Shown one piece after another: positions 1 through 6,131 of a stretch of DNA of 6,234 bases. Location of the stretch: assembly GCA_021815245.1 (NCBI GenBank), contig JAKAHF010000160.1, forward strand, positions 1 to 6,234, written 5' to 3'. Below the pieces are notes generated by a model, which saw nothing but the letters and a program-made list of their open reading frames with translations, did not search any database and was not told the DNA's origin. Both the position numbers and the translations under genes were made by a program. Numbering within the stretch: the stretch's first letter is position 1; each line of letters begins with the position of its first letter. This DNA is from Actinomycetes bacterium. Lineage in GTDB: Bacteria > Actinomycetota > Thermoleophilia > RBG-16-64-13.

Positions 1-2
1 TG

Positions 3-302
3 TCAGACCTTCGGGACGTGGGCCGCCTCCTCGTGCTGAGTGCCCGCGAGCGGCTGTACAACAACGACTTCGCCGCGGCCTGGCAGCAGCTCGACGCCGT
101 CCATCGACTCGGCGGGCAGCTCTTCGCGGCGCGCTTCGAGCTTCGACCGCGTACGCTCGACCCAATTGCGCTTGCTCTCGACGATGCCGGGCACGGCACG
201 TTTGTCGAAGCGCCTCGGCACCACGACTTCGAGCGCCCCGTCGGCCTTCATCACCAGTCTGACCCGCCGGGCCCGCGGGCTGACCCGCACGGTGTACTCC
301 AA
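3..302 (-). CDS. YgjP/DUF45-like protein, N-terminal part only (truncated or frameshifted)
   Basis: The 99-residue product resembles the N-terminal beta domain of the YgjP/DUF45 family (SprT-like putative zinc metallopeptidases). It has a basic start with RARRVRL, a G-x-L-E-V-V-V-P strand-turn at about residues 22-30, and a helix containing KRNWVERTRSKLEARR at about 44-59. Family members usually run to about 230 residues with an HExxH zinc site in the C-terminal half. Here a TGA at 3-5 ends the frame first, so no catalytic region exists in this frame. The other two minus-strand frames stay open to the window edge over the last 100 or so bases, so a frameshift after about residue 80 is possible. 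The TTG at 300-302 lacks a clear Shine-Dalgarno. A GGAG at 297-300 lies six bases before a GTG at 288-290, which may be the true start (95 residues). It follows osmC by 7 bases and is probably cotranscribed. Family assignment is moderate; whether it is functional is unknown. Confidence 0.55.
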   Translation of the reverse strand: MEYTVRVSPRARRVRLVMKADGALEVVVPRRFDKRAVPGIVESKRNWVERTRSKLEARREELPAESMDGVELLPGRGEVVVVQPLAGTQHEEAAHVPKV

Positions 303-309
303 GTGACGT

Positions 310-729
310 CTAGCTCAGGGTCGCGCTCAGAGTGATCTCGGGCACCGCCGCCAGCGCCTTCGATACCGGGCACTTGGCTTTGGCGTCGGCCGCCAACTGC
401 TGGAACTCCTCGTCGCTCACGCCCGGCACCGATGCTTGACACACCAGATCGATCTTCTTGATCGTCGGACCGGCGCCGAGATGCACAGCCGCGGTCGTGT
501 GCACGCTGTCGGGTTGGTAGCCCTTCTCGGTGAGGAGCGCCGCGAGAAACATGGAGAAGCAGCCCGCATGCGCGGCGCCGATGAGCTCCTCGGGATTGGT
601 GCCCGCGGCTTCCTCGAAGCGCGACGAGAATGTGTATGGACCCTCGTAACGACCACTGGCCAGTCGCATCGTGCCTTCGCCCTCTTTGAGGGTTCCTCGC
701 CAGGTGGCTTCAGATTTCCGGACGGGCAT
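310..729 (-). CDS. osmC: OsmC family peroxiredoxin (organic hydroperoxide reductase)
   Basis: This 139-residue protein has the usual length and layout of OsmC, a cytoplasmic thiol peroxidase that reduces organic hydroperoxides with a cysteine pair and acts as a homodimer. It shows the N-terminal KSEATWRGTLKEG, the TNPEELIGAAHAGCFSM block with Glu48 and the peroxidatic Cys57, and the resolving Cys120 in AKAKCPVSKAL. A third cysteine, Cys97 in LVCQAS, is not one of the catalytic pair. The start is clear: AAGGAGG at 735-741 lies five bases before the ATG at 727-729. That ribosome site and the first 20 bases of the gene sit inside the end of the upstream membrane-protein gene, which suggests translational coupling. 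The stop is 7 bases before the YgjP-like frame. In an organism with the oxygen-sensitive PFOR next door, a peroxide-defence role is plausible, but the functional link is inference. Confidence 0.93.
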   Translation of the reverse strand: MPVRKSEATWRGTLKEGEGTMRLASGRYEGPYTFSSRFEEAAGTNPEELIGAAHAGCFSMFLAALLTEKGYQPDSVHTTAAVHLGAGPTIKKIDLVCQASVPGVSDEEFQQLAADAKAKCPVSKALAAVPEITLSATLS

Positions 730-1147
730 CGCCGCCTCCTTCACTCGGGCCGGTTGCCAAAGTCGACTTCGCAAGAAAGATACCGCAGACGACAGGGAGC
801 ACGCCCGCGGACACATAAAAGAAGATGGCCGAAAAGCTCGCCACGGTGGGCACCGCCCCGACGAGCGCCGTGACGGCCGGCGCGACACACGCCAGGCCGA
901 TCGCTCCATCGAGCCCTGTCGATGCCCCGGGGAAAACGGCGGCGCACAGCACAAGTAGACTGACGCACCCCCAGGCCGCCAGCAGGAAAAGAGGCGCAGC
1001 CAGGCGAGCCGCCCAATCGACCCCCTCTGATCGCAGAAACAAGACGATCGACAAGCAGATCCAGAAGCCGGCCAGGCCGGCCAGAGTGACCGACCTCGCT
1101 GCCAGCAATGCCGCGTGCGAGGCCGTTTGCCTACTCAGCGCAATCAC
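710..1147 (-). CDS. Hypothetical four-helix membrane protein
   Basis: I do not recognise a family for this 145-residue protein. Four hydrophobic segments are visible at about residues 18-38, 49-71, 80-100 and 104-126. The first loop (RSEGVDWAARLA) is short and charged, and the hydrophilic tail at about 131-145 (GPSEGGGDARPE) is rich in Gly, Glu and Asp. No cysteine cluster, histidine motif or enzyme signature stands out; Cys31, 61, 68, 87 and 121 are scattered within helices. The chosen start is the GTG at 1145-1147, and no ATG is available near the N-terminus. Its upstream region is unusual: the bases before the start are G-rich and include a run of nine G, with no classical Shine-Dalgarno. 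It starts 63 bases after the PFOR stop and overlaps osmC by 20 bases, so it probably shares a transcript with osmC. Codon bias with G/C in third positions and the coherent hydrophobic pattern support it being real. The function is unknown. Confidence 0.7.
   Translation of the reverse strand: MIALSRQTASHAALLAARSVTLAGLAGFWICLSIVLFLRSEGVDWAARLAAPLFLLAAWGCVSLLVLCAAVFPGASTGLDGAIGLACVAPAVTALVGAVPTVASFSAIFFYVSAGVLPVVCGIFLAKSTLATGPSEGGGDARPEI
735..741 (-). promoter_or_regulatory. Strong Shine-Dalgarno of osmC inside the upstream gene
   Basis: AAGGAGG on the minus strand lies five bases before the osmC ATG. It fixes the start at 729 and rules out the longer in-frame extension upstream, whose residues are arginine/serine-rich and unlike OsmC. 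It lies within the last codons of the membrane-protein gene, so ribosomes finishing that gene would reach it directly. Confidence 0.85.
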
Positions 1148-1157
1148 TTTCCGCCCA

Positions 1158-1166
1158 CCCCCCCCC
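1158..1166 (-). repeat. Homopolymer of nine G before the membrane-protein start
   Basis: The plus strand shows nine consecutive C at 1158-1166, which is G9 on the coding strand, ending ten bases before the GTG start at 1147. It lies in the 63-base gap between PFOR and the membrane-protein gene. Tracts of this length can slip during replication and change spacing in a leader; they are also common sites of sequencing error. No other homopolymer of this length is present in the window. Confidence 0.9.
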
Positions 1167-1210
1167 AGCCAGAATGCCGCGCCTGGTATCGACCCTGGAC
1201 CGCTACCGCC

Positions 1211-4200
1211 TTAGTTGCCGTTCTCCTCGTCGCTCGACCTGCCCGCCGGCAGGTTCACGCCGGCGCTGTGGCCGGTGACGGCCTTCGCCCCCGTCGCCGC
1301 GAGAGCCTGCTCGTCGACGACACCAGGCTCGAACGGGCAGGTCTCGGTGTAGACCATCTGGGCCTGCTGCTTGAGGATCTCCCAGCGGGTGCACACATGA
1401 CGCTGCGCCTTGTTCCACAGCATGTCGGCCGCCAGCGGCGAGGCCTTCTTGAGCATGTTGTAGCGGTTCTCGGTCGGCACGAAATCGTCCACCGGCAGCG
1501 TCGGCTCCTTGGAGTCGATCTGCAGCGGGTTCTTGCCCTGGGCGGCGAGCCGCGGGTCGAAGCGATAGCAGATCCAGGAGCCCGACTGCACCGCGGCCTT
1601 CTGATGGTCGAAGCCCTTGACCATGTCGAAGCCCATGCTGATGCAGTGGCTGTAGGCGATGATCAGGCTGGGACCGTCGTACGACTCAGCCTCGACGAAG
1701 GCGCGCACCGTCTGCGAATCGCTGTATCCCATGGCCACCTGGGCCACGTAGATGTTGCCGTAGGTCATGGCGATCGAACCAAGGTCCTTCTTGCCTATGG
1801 TCTTGCCGCCGGCAGCGAACAGGGCGACCGAGCCCATCGGCGTAGCCTTTGAGCACTGCCCGCCGGTGTTCGAATACATCTGAGTATTGAGCACGAGCAG
1901 GTTGATGTTCCTCTGAGAAGCGAGCACGTGGTCGAGACCGCCGTAACCGATATCGAAGGCCCAACCGTCGCCGCCCACACCCCAGACGCTCTTCTTCACC
2001 AGATAGTCGGCGATGGTGAGCAGTTGGCCGAAGCGGAAATCACTGCCGTTGCCCTCGACGATCGAACGCAACCGCTCTTTGAGCTGAACCACGCGGGCCC
2101 GCTGCGCGGCAATCTCGGTCTCGTCCGCCTGCTTTGAAGCGAGTATGGCGTCGGCCAAGTCGTAGCCGATGACGTCACGTAGCGACTGCACGAGTTCTCG
2201 AGCGAACTCGGAATGCTTGTCCACGGTCAACCGAAGACCGTAGCTGAACTCCGCGGCGTCTTCGAACAAGGAGTTGTTCCACGTGGGCCCGCGGCCGGCG
2301 GGGTCGGTAGCGTAGGGTGTGGTCGGCAGATTGCCGCCGTAGATGCTCGAGCAGCCGGTGGCGTTGCCGATCAGCAGACGATCGCCGACAAGTTGGGTGA
2401 GCAACTTGACGTAGGGAGTCTCTCCACACCCGGCGCACGCCCCCGAGTACTCGAACAGAGGGCGCAACAACTGGCTGCCCTTGACCGAGTTGACCCTCAC
2501 CTGGGTGCGGTCCGGATCGGGTATGTTGAGCAAGAAGTAGAAGTAGTTGGCCCGCTCGGTCTCTCTCAGCGGCAACTGCGGCGCCATGGTAAGGGCCTTG
2601 CGGCTGTCGTCGGCCTTGTCGCGTCCCGGGCAGATCTCAGCGCACACGCCACATCCGGTGCAGTCCTCGACAGCGACCTGCACGGTCCACTTCTGGCCGG
2701 CGTTCTCCTTGCCCTTGGCGTCGATCGACTTGAAGGTCGGCGGAGCATCCTTGAGGTATGCGGGGTCGTAGACCTTGGTGCGGATGGTGGCGTGGGGGCA
2801 GTGCAGCGAGCACTTGCCGCACTGGATGCACAGTTCGGGATCCCACACCGGCACGTCGAGGGCGATGTTGCGCTTCTCCCAGCGGGTGGTGTGGGAGGGC
2901 CAGACGCCGTCCTCGGGAATCTGGCTGACCGGCAGTTTGTCGCCCTCACCGGCCATTATCCACGCCGTGACGTGCTTGACGAAGTCGGGAGCCGACGCAG
3001 GCACGAGCTTGGGCTTGTGATGGTCGGTCGTGACCTGACCCGGCACCTCGATGCGCTTCAGGTTGGCGACCGCCTGGTCGACGGCGTTGTAGTTCATCTG
3101 CACGACCTTCTCGCCGCGCTTGCCGTAGGTCTTGTCGATGGCCTTCTTGATGGCGGCTATGGCGTCCTCGGGCGGGATGATGCGCGACAGATAGAAGAAG
3201 CAGGTCTGCATGATGGTATTGATACGTCCGCCCATGCCGGCCTGCTTGGCGACCTCGTAGGCGTTGATGGCGTACACCTTGAGGCCCAGCTTGATGATCC
3301 ATTCCTGAGTCTCGTAGGGAAGGCGGTCCCAGACCTCCTCGGGCGGGAAGGGCGCGTTGATGAGGAACGTGCCGCCCGGGATAGCCGCGGCCAGTGTACG
3401 GTAGCGCTCTATGAACGCCCACACGTGACAGGCGATGAAGTCGGCCTTGTTGACCAGATACGTCGAGCGGATGGGCTGCGGACCGAAGCGCAGATGGCTC
3501 ACGGTGAGCACGCCCGATTTCTTCGAATCGTAGAAGAAGTATCCCTGGACGTAGTTGTCGGTGTCTTCGCCGATGATCTTGATGCTGTTCTTGTTGGCGC
3601 CGACCGTGCCGTCGCTCCCGAGACCGTAGAAGAGCGCTCTATAGGCGTTCTCGGGCTCGGTGGTGAAAGCCGGGTCGAACTCAAGGCTCGTGTTGGTGAG
3701 GTCGTCGGTGATGCCCACCGTGAAGTGGTTCTTCGGCTCGGGCTTGAGCAACTCGTCGTAGACGGCCTTGACCATGGCCGGCGTGAACTCCTTGCTCGAA
3801 AGCCCATACCGCCCGCCGATGACCTTCGCCCGCCGTCCCGACTCGGCGAGGGCGTTGACCACGTCGAGGTAGAGCGGTTCACCCGCCGACCCCGGTTCCT
3901 TGGTGCGGTCGAGAACGGCGATCTTGCTGACCGTCTCGGGCAGAGCGGCGGCGAAGTGCTTCACACTGAACGGCCTGAAGAGCCGGACCTTCAGCACTCC
4001 CACCTTCTCGCCCTGCGCCGTGAGATAGTCGACGGTCTCATGCACGGTCTCGGCGCCCGAGCCCATCAGCACGACCACGCGCTCCGCGTCGGGCGCACCC
4101 ACGTAGTCGAAGACGTGGTAGCTCCGGCCGGTCAGACCGGCGAAGCGGTCCATGTAGTCCTGGACGATGCCGGGGCAGGCCAGATAATACCTGTTGACCG

Positions 4201-4891
4201 TCTCGCGGCCCTGGAAGTAGACGTCGGGGTTCTGGCTCGTGCCACGGACGGTGGGCCTGTCGGGAGTCATGGCCCTGTCGCGCACCGCGAGCACGAGTTC
4301 TTCGTCGATCATCGCCCTGATCTGATCGTCGCTCAGGAACTCGAACTTCTGCACCTCGTGCGACGTGCGGAAGCCGTCGCAGAAATGGATGAAGGGCACG
4401 CGCGACCGCAGGGTCGCCGCGGTGCCGATGAGGGCCAAGTCGTGCGCTTCCTGCACCGAATTGGAGGAGAGCAGCGCGAACCCCGTCTGCCTGACGGCCA
4501 TGACATCCTGATGGTCGCCGAAGATGCTGAGTGCCTGGGCGGCGAGCGAACGCGCTGTCACGTGCCAGCAGGTCGGAGTCAGCTCGCCGGCGATCTTGTA
4601 CATCGTCGGGATCATGAGCAGGAGACCCTGGCTGGCGGTGAAGGTCGTGCTGAGCGAACCGGCCTGCAACGCACCGTGCACGGCCGCGGCGGCGCCTCCC
4701 TCAGACTGCATCTCGACCACAACAGGCGCTGAGCCCCAGAGGTTCTTTTTGCCCGCGGCGCTCCAGGCGTCGGCATGCTCGGCTATGGGGCTCGAAGGGG
4801 TGATGGGGTAGATCGCGATGACTTCGTTTACCTTGTGCGCGACATGAGCGATCGCTTCGTTGCCGTCCATCACTGCCATGTTCTTAACCAT
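1211..4891 (-). CDS. nifJ: Pyruvate:ferredoxin (flavodoxin) oxidoreductase, single-chain
   Basis: This cytoplasmic homodimeric enzyme converts pyruvate and CoA to acetyl-CoA and CO2 while reducing ferredoxin or flavodoxin; it can also run in the carboxylating direction. All domains of the single-chain form are present in 1226 residues (family about 1170-1230). The pyrimidine-binding domain has YPITPSS at 28-34, Glu64 and Arg114, which fit the active-site Thr31, Glu64 and Arg114 of the Desulfovibrio africanus enzyme. Next come the transketolase C-like domain (about 260-415) and the gamma domain (about 416-630; GLGSDGTVGANKNSIKII). The two-cluster ferredoxin domain has CxxCxxCxxxC at Cys688/691/694/698 and Cys744/747/750/754. 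The TPP domain has GDGWAFDIGYGG at 974-985 and NTQMYSNTGGQ at 1002-1012. The proximal cluster ligands are Cys819, 822, 847 and 1083. The ATG at 4889-4891 is preceded by GGAGAGG (4898-4904) at six bases. The C-terminal tail beyond about 1180 is Gly/Ala-rich and somewhat long. The gene is intact, with no frameshift. Confidence 0.98.
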   Translation of the reverse strand: MVKNMAVMDGNEAIAHVAHKVNEVIAIYPITPSSPIAEHADAWSAAGKKNLWGSAPVVVEMQSEGGAAAAVHGALQAGSLSTTFTASQGLLLMIPTMYKIAGELTPTCWHVTARSLAAQALSIFGDHQDVMAVRQTGFALLSSNSVQEAHDLALIGTAATLRSRVPFIHFCDGFRTSHEVQKFEFLSDDQIRAMIDEELVLAVRDRAMTPDRPTVRGTSQNPDVYFQGRETVNRYYLACPGIVQDYMDRFAGLTGRSYHVFDYVGAPDAERVVVLMGSGAETVHETVDYLTAQGEKVGVLKVRLFRPFSVKHFAAALPETVSKIAVLDRTKEPGSAGEPLYLDVVNALAESGRRAKVIGGRYGLSSKEFTPAMVKAVYDELLKPEPKNHFTVGITDDLTNTSLEFDPAFTTEPENAYRALFYGLGSDGTVGANKNSIKIIGEDTDNYVQGYFFYDSKKSGVLTVSHLRFGPQPIRSTYLVNKADFIACHVWAFIERYRTLAAAIPGGTFLINAPFPPEEVWDRLPYETQEWIIKLGLKVYAINAYEVAKQAGMGGRINTIMQTCFFYLSRIIPPEDAIAAIKKAIDKTYGKRGEKVVQMNYNAVDQAVANLKRIEVPGQVTTDHHKPKLVPASAPDFVKHVTAWIMAGEGDKLPVSQIPEDGVWPSHTTRWEKRNIALDVPVWDPELCIQCGKCSLHCPHATIRTKVYDPAYLKDAPPTFKSIDAKGKENAGQKWTVQVAVEDCTGCGVCAEICPGRDKADDSRKALTMAPQLPLRETERANYFYFLLNIPDPDRTQVRVNSVKGSQLLRPLFEYSGACAGCGETPYVKLLTQLVGDRLLIGNATGCSSIYGGNLPTTPYATDPAGRGPTWNNSLFEDAAEFSYGLRLTVDKHSEFARELVQSLRDVIGYDLADAILASKQADETEIAAQRARVVQLKERLRSIVEGNGSDFRFGQLLTIADYLVKKSVWGVGGDGWAFDIGYGGLDHVLASQRNINLLVLNTQMYSNTGGQCSKATPMGSVALFAAGGKTIGKKDLGSIAMTYGNIYVAQVAMGYSDSQTVRAFVEAESYDGPSLIIAYSHCISMGFDMVKGFDHQKAAVQSGSWICYRFDPRLAAQGKNPLQIDSKEPTLPVDDFVPTENRYNMLKKASPLAADMLWNKAQRHVCTRWEILKQQAQMVYTETCPFEPGVVDEQALAATGAKAVTGHSAGVNLPAGRSSDEENGN

Positions 4892-4909
4892 CGTGGTCCT
4901 CTCCGTGGG

Positions 4910-4932
4910 GAGCTCCCCCTTGCCAGGAGCTC
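4910..4932 (-). repeat. GAGCTC inverted repeat in the PFOR 5' leader
   Basis: A perfect 7-base inverted repeat, GAGCTCC at 4910-4916 and GGAGCTC at 4926-4932, has a 9-base loop. It overlaps a 12-base perfect palindrome, GGGGAGCTCCCC, at 4907-4918. The two cannot form at once. They lie six bases upstream of the PFOR Shine-Dalgarno, between pyrB and nifJ. This could be an RNA hairpin in the leader or an operator; there is no U-tract, so it is not a typical terminator. The sequence is certain; the function is not. Confidence 0.5.
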
Positions 4933-4975
4933 GGTCGACGCGGCGGGGTCTCGTTTGCAGGTTTGCGTGCGGGCA

Positions 4976-5006
4976 ATTCTACAGTGCCGAGGGATACATA
5001 CGTCAC
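4976..5006 (-). promoter_or_regulatory. Weak candidate promoter for nifJ
   Basis: On the minus strand, TAGAAT (4976-4981, five of six matches to TATAAT) is preceded at a long 19-base spacing by GTGACG (5001-5006, four of six matches to TTGACA). The -35 box overlaps the pyrB stop codon. It would give PFOR a leader of about 75 bases containing the GAGCTC inverted repeat. The spacing is suboptimal, so read-through from pyrB remains equally possible. Confidence 0.3.
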
Positions 5007-5923
5007 GCGGCCGACTCCTCGCTGAGACTGCCGGCCAGACATTGGTACAGGATAGCCATGCGCACGGCCAGCCCGGACTCGACCTGATGCAGGATGAGGG
5101 AGCGGTCATCGTCGGCCAGATCGGCCGACAGCTCCACCCCGCGGTTGATCGGGCCCGGGTGCATCACCCGCTGGCCCGGCTTGACTCGATGAGGTGACAG
5201 CCCCCATACGCGACTGTACTCTCGCAGAGAGGGCACGGGCGGGACTTTGCCCTTCGCGCGCTCAAGCTGCATACGGAGTAGGTAGATCACATCCACGTCG
5301 GCCAGCGCGCTCAGGTCGTTGTGCACGGGGACTCCCCAGTACTCGATGCCGGGCGGCAACAGCGTCGGCGGAGCGACCAGGTGGACCTCGATGCCCATCT
5401 TGCGAAAGCCGAACAGATCGGAGCGGGCGACCCTGCTCCTCAGGATGTCGCCGACTATCGCGACCTTCAGCCCTTTCATGTCGCCATAGACGCGGCGCAA
5501 GCTGTAGAGGTCGAGCAGACACTGAGTTGGATGCTCGCCGGTGCCGTCGCCCGCGTTGACAACCGAGGCGTTGGTGTAGCGCGTAGCCATGCGCGACGCC
5601 CCCACTCGCGGGTGCCGCATCACGATGATGTCGGGCCGGTAGCTTTCGAGGGTCGAGATGGTGTCTTTGAGGCTCTCGCCCTTGGACACGCTCGACGACG
5701 ATTCCTTGACGTTGATCACGTCGGCCGAAAGCCGCTTGCCCGCCAACTCGAATGACGATTGCGTGCGGGTGGAGGGCTCCATGAACACGTTGATGATCGT
5801 GCGCCCGCGCAAAGTCGGCACCTTCTTGATCGAGCGCGAGGCGACCTCGAGGAAGCCATCGCTGAGTTCGAAGAGGTGCTCGATCTCGGCGGCCGTGAGG
5901 TCGTCGATGGAGATGAGATGCAT
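5003..5923 (-). CDS. pyrB: Aspartate carbamoyltransferase, catalytic subunit
   Basis: PyrB joins carbamoyl phosphate and L-aspartate to give N-carbamoyl-L-aspartate, the committed step of pyrimidine synthesis, as a cytoplasmic trimer. The 306-residue length is typical. Carbamoyl-phosphate site motifs are present in order: STRT at 51-54, the SKGES loop at 80-84, MRHP at 102-105 and HPTQ at 131-134. The aspartate domain carries GDILRSRVARS at 158-168, RMQLER at 217-222 (the family usually has R-x-Q-x-E-R) and HPGPINRG at 255-262. The ATG at 5921-5923 fits the family N-terminus and has AAAGGG (5932-5937) eight bases upstream. It sits downstream of pyrR. In many bacteria pyrC or carA would follow pyrB; here PFOR follows instead, 111 bases away. 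No regulatory-subunit gene pyrI is seen in the window. A PyrR-type hairpin covers its ribosome binding site (separate entry), so feedback by UMP through PyrR is likely. Confidence 0.97.
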   Translation of the reverse strand: MHLISIDDLTAAEIEHLFELSDGFLEVASRSIKKVPTLRGRTIINVFMEPSTRTQSSFELAGKRLSADVINVKESSSSVSKGESLKDTISTLESYRPDIIVMRHPRVGASRMATRYTNASVVNAGDGTGEHPTQCLLDLYSLRRVYGDMKGLKVAIVGDILRSRVARSDLFGFRKMGIEVHLVAPPTLLPPGIEYWGVPVHNDLSALADVDVIYLLRMQLERAKGKVPPVPSLREYSRVWGLSPHRVKPGQRVMHPGPINRGVELSADLADDDRSLILHQVESGLAVRMAILYQCLAGSLSEESAA

Positions 5924-5931
5924 GGCCGTTA

Positions 5932-5963
5932 CCCTTTCGGTCTCACAGGACGCGTTTAAAAGG
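5932..5963 (-). promoter_or_regulatory. Predicted PyrR-binding hairpin masking the pyrB Shine-Dalgarno
   Basis: The leader RNA can fold as follows. CCUUUU (5958-5963) pairs with AAAGGG (5932-5937), six pairs including one G-U. An AAA bulge lies on the 5' side, then two C-G/G-C pairs, a bulged C, and GUC/GAC closing the hexaloop CUGUGA (5943-5948). PyrR-binding loops are known by the consensus ARUCCNGNGAGGYU, a CNGNGA hexaloop and a purine-rich internal bulge. The stretch GUCCUGUGAGAC here matches the core. The lower stem contains the AAAGGG Shine-Dalgarno, eight bases from the ATG, so a stabilised hairpin would block initiation, as described for PyrR in Mycobacterium smegmatis. No U-tract terminator follows, which argues against the Bacillus attenuation mode. 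The fold was done by hand. Confidence 0.72.
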
Positions 5964-5992
5964 TCGCTGAGCTACTTCTCTGCAGCTTCTCC

Positions 5993-6021
5993 ATTGTATC
6001 GTGCACCGCGGGGAACTCCAA
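5993..6021 (-). promoter_or_regulatory. Candidate sigma70-type promoter of pyrB
   Basis: The minus strand has TTGGAG (6016-6021) as -35, a 17-base spacer, and TACAAT (5993-5998; five of six matches to TATAAT) as -10. Transcription would begin near 5986 and give a leader of about 60 bases that contains the whole PyrR-type hairpin. It lies between pyrR and pyrB, so pyrB need not depend on the pyrR transcript. The -35 box matches only at TTG plus weak positions. Confidence 0.55.
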
Positions 6022-6096
6022 CGCGTGGACAGCGGCAGTCGTCTCGTGGGACAGACCGGCGCCCCACCAGCCGGCGCAGGTGGTGCCAAAGGAGAT

Positions 6097-6125
6097 CGGC
6101 CCTCTCGAGGTGCGTCGGAGGGCCG
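6097..6125 (-). terminator. GC-rich hairpin just after pyrR, possible terminator
   Basis: CGGCCCTC (6118-6125) and GAGGGCCG (6097-6104) form eight perfect pairs. CGA/TCG inside extends the stem by three pairs across a single bulged A, leaving a six-base loop. It begins six bases after the pyrR stop. The following RNA (AUCUCCUUUGG) has only a short U stretch, so it is a poor intrinsic terminator; it may instead protect the 3' end of pyrR mRNA or aid Rho-dependent ending. Confidence 0.4.
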
Positions 6126-6131
6126 GCGATC

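Noticed and set aside
436..873. Plus-strand 145-codon open frame over osmC
   Set aside because: It is antisense to osmC and the membrane-protein gene, both of which have better support. No recognisable motif.
730..954. Possible 75-codon N-terminal extension of OsmC
   Set aside because: It is Arg/Ser/Pro-rich, unlike OsmC, and overlaps the membrane-protein gene. The strong AAGGAGG at 735-741 fixes the start at 729.
1067..1084. Tandem 9-base repeat GCCGGCCAG x2
   Set aside because: It encodes Leu-Ala-Gly twice within the first membrane helix. Two copies in GC-rich coding DNA are expected by chance.
1148..1213. Frame continuity between the PFOR stop and the membrane-protein gene
   Set aside because: The two genes share a frame and the 21 codons between are open, which might suggest a read-through fusion. 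The TAA is clean, and a shared frame occurs one time in three by chance.
1115..1852. Plus-strand 245-codon open frame
   Set aside because: It runs across the PFOR 3' end and the gap, with arginine- and histidine-rich composition typical of an antisense shadow.
2213..4732. Plus-strand open frame of 839 codons opposite nifJ
   Set aside because: It lies fully antisense to a well-supported PFOR gene. The product is rich in Arg, Gly, Val, Leu, His and Asp with no domain, as expected for the reverse frame of GC-biased codons. It has no convincing ribosome site.
6061..6090. CCACC/GGTGG inverted repeat after the pyrR hairpin
   Set aside because: It is only five pairs with a ten-base loop and no U-tract, too weak to call a feature.
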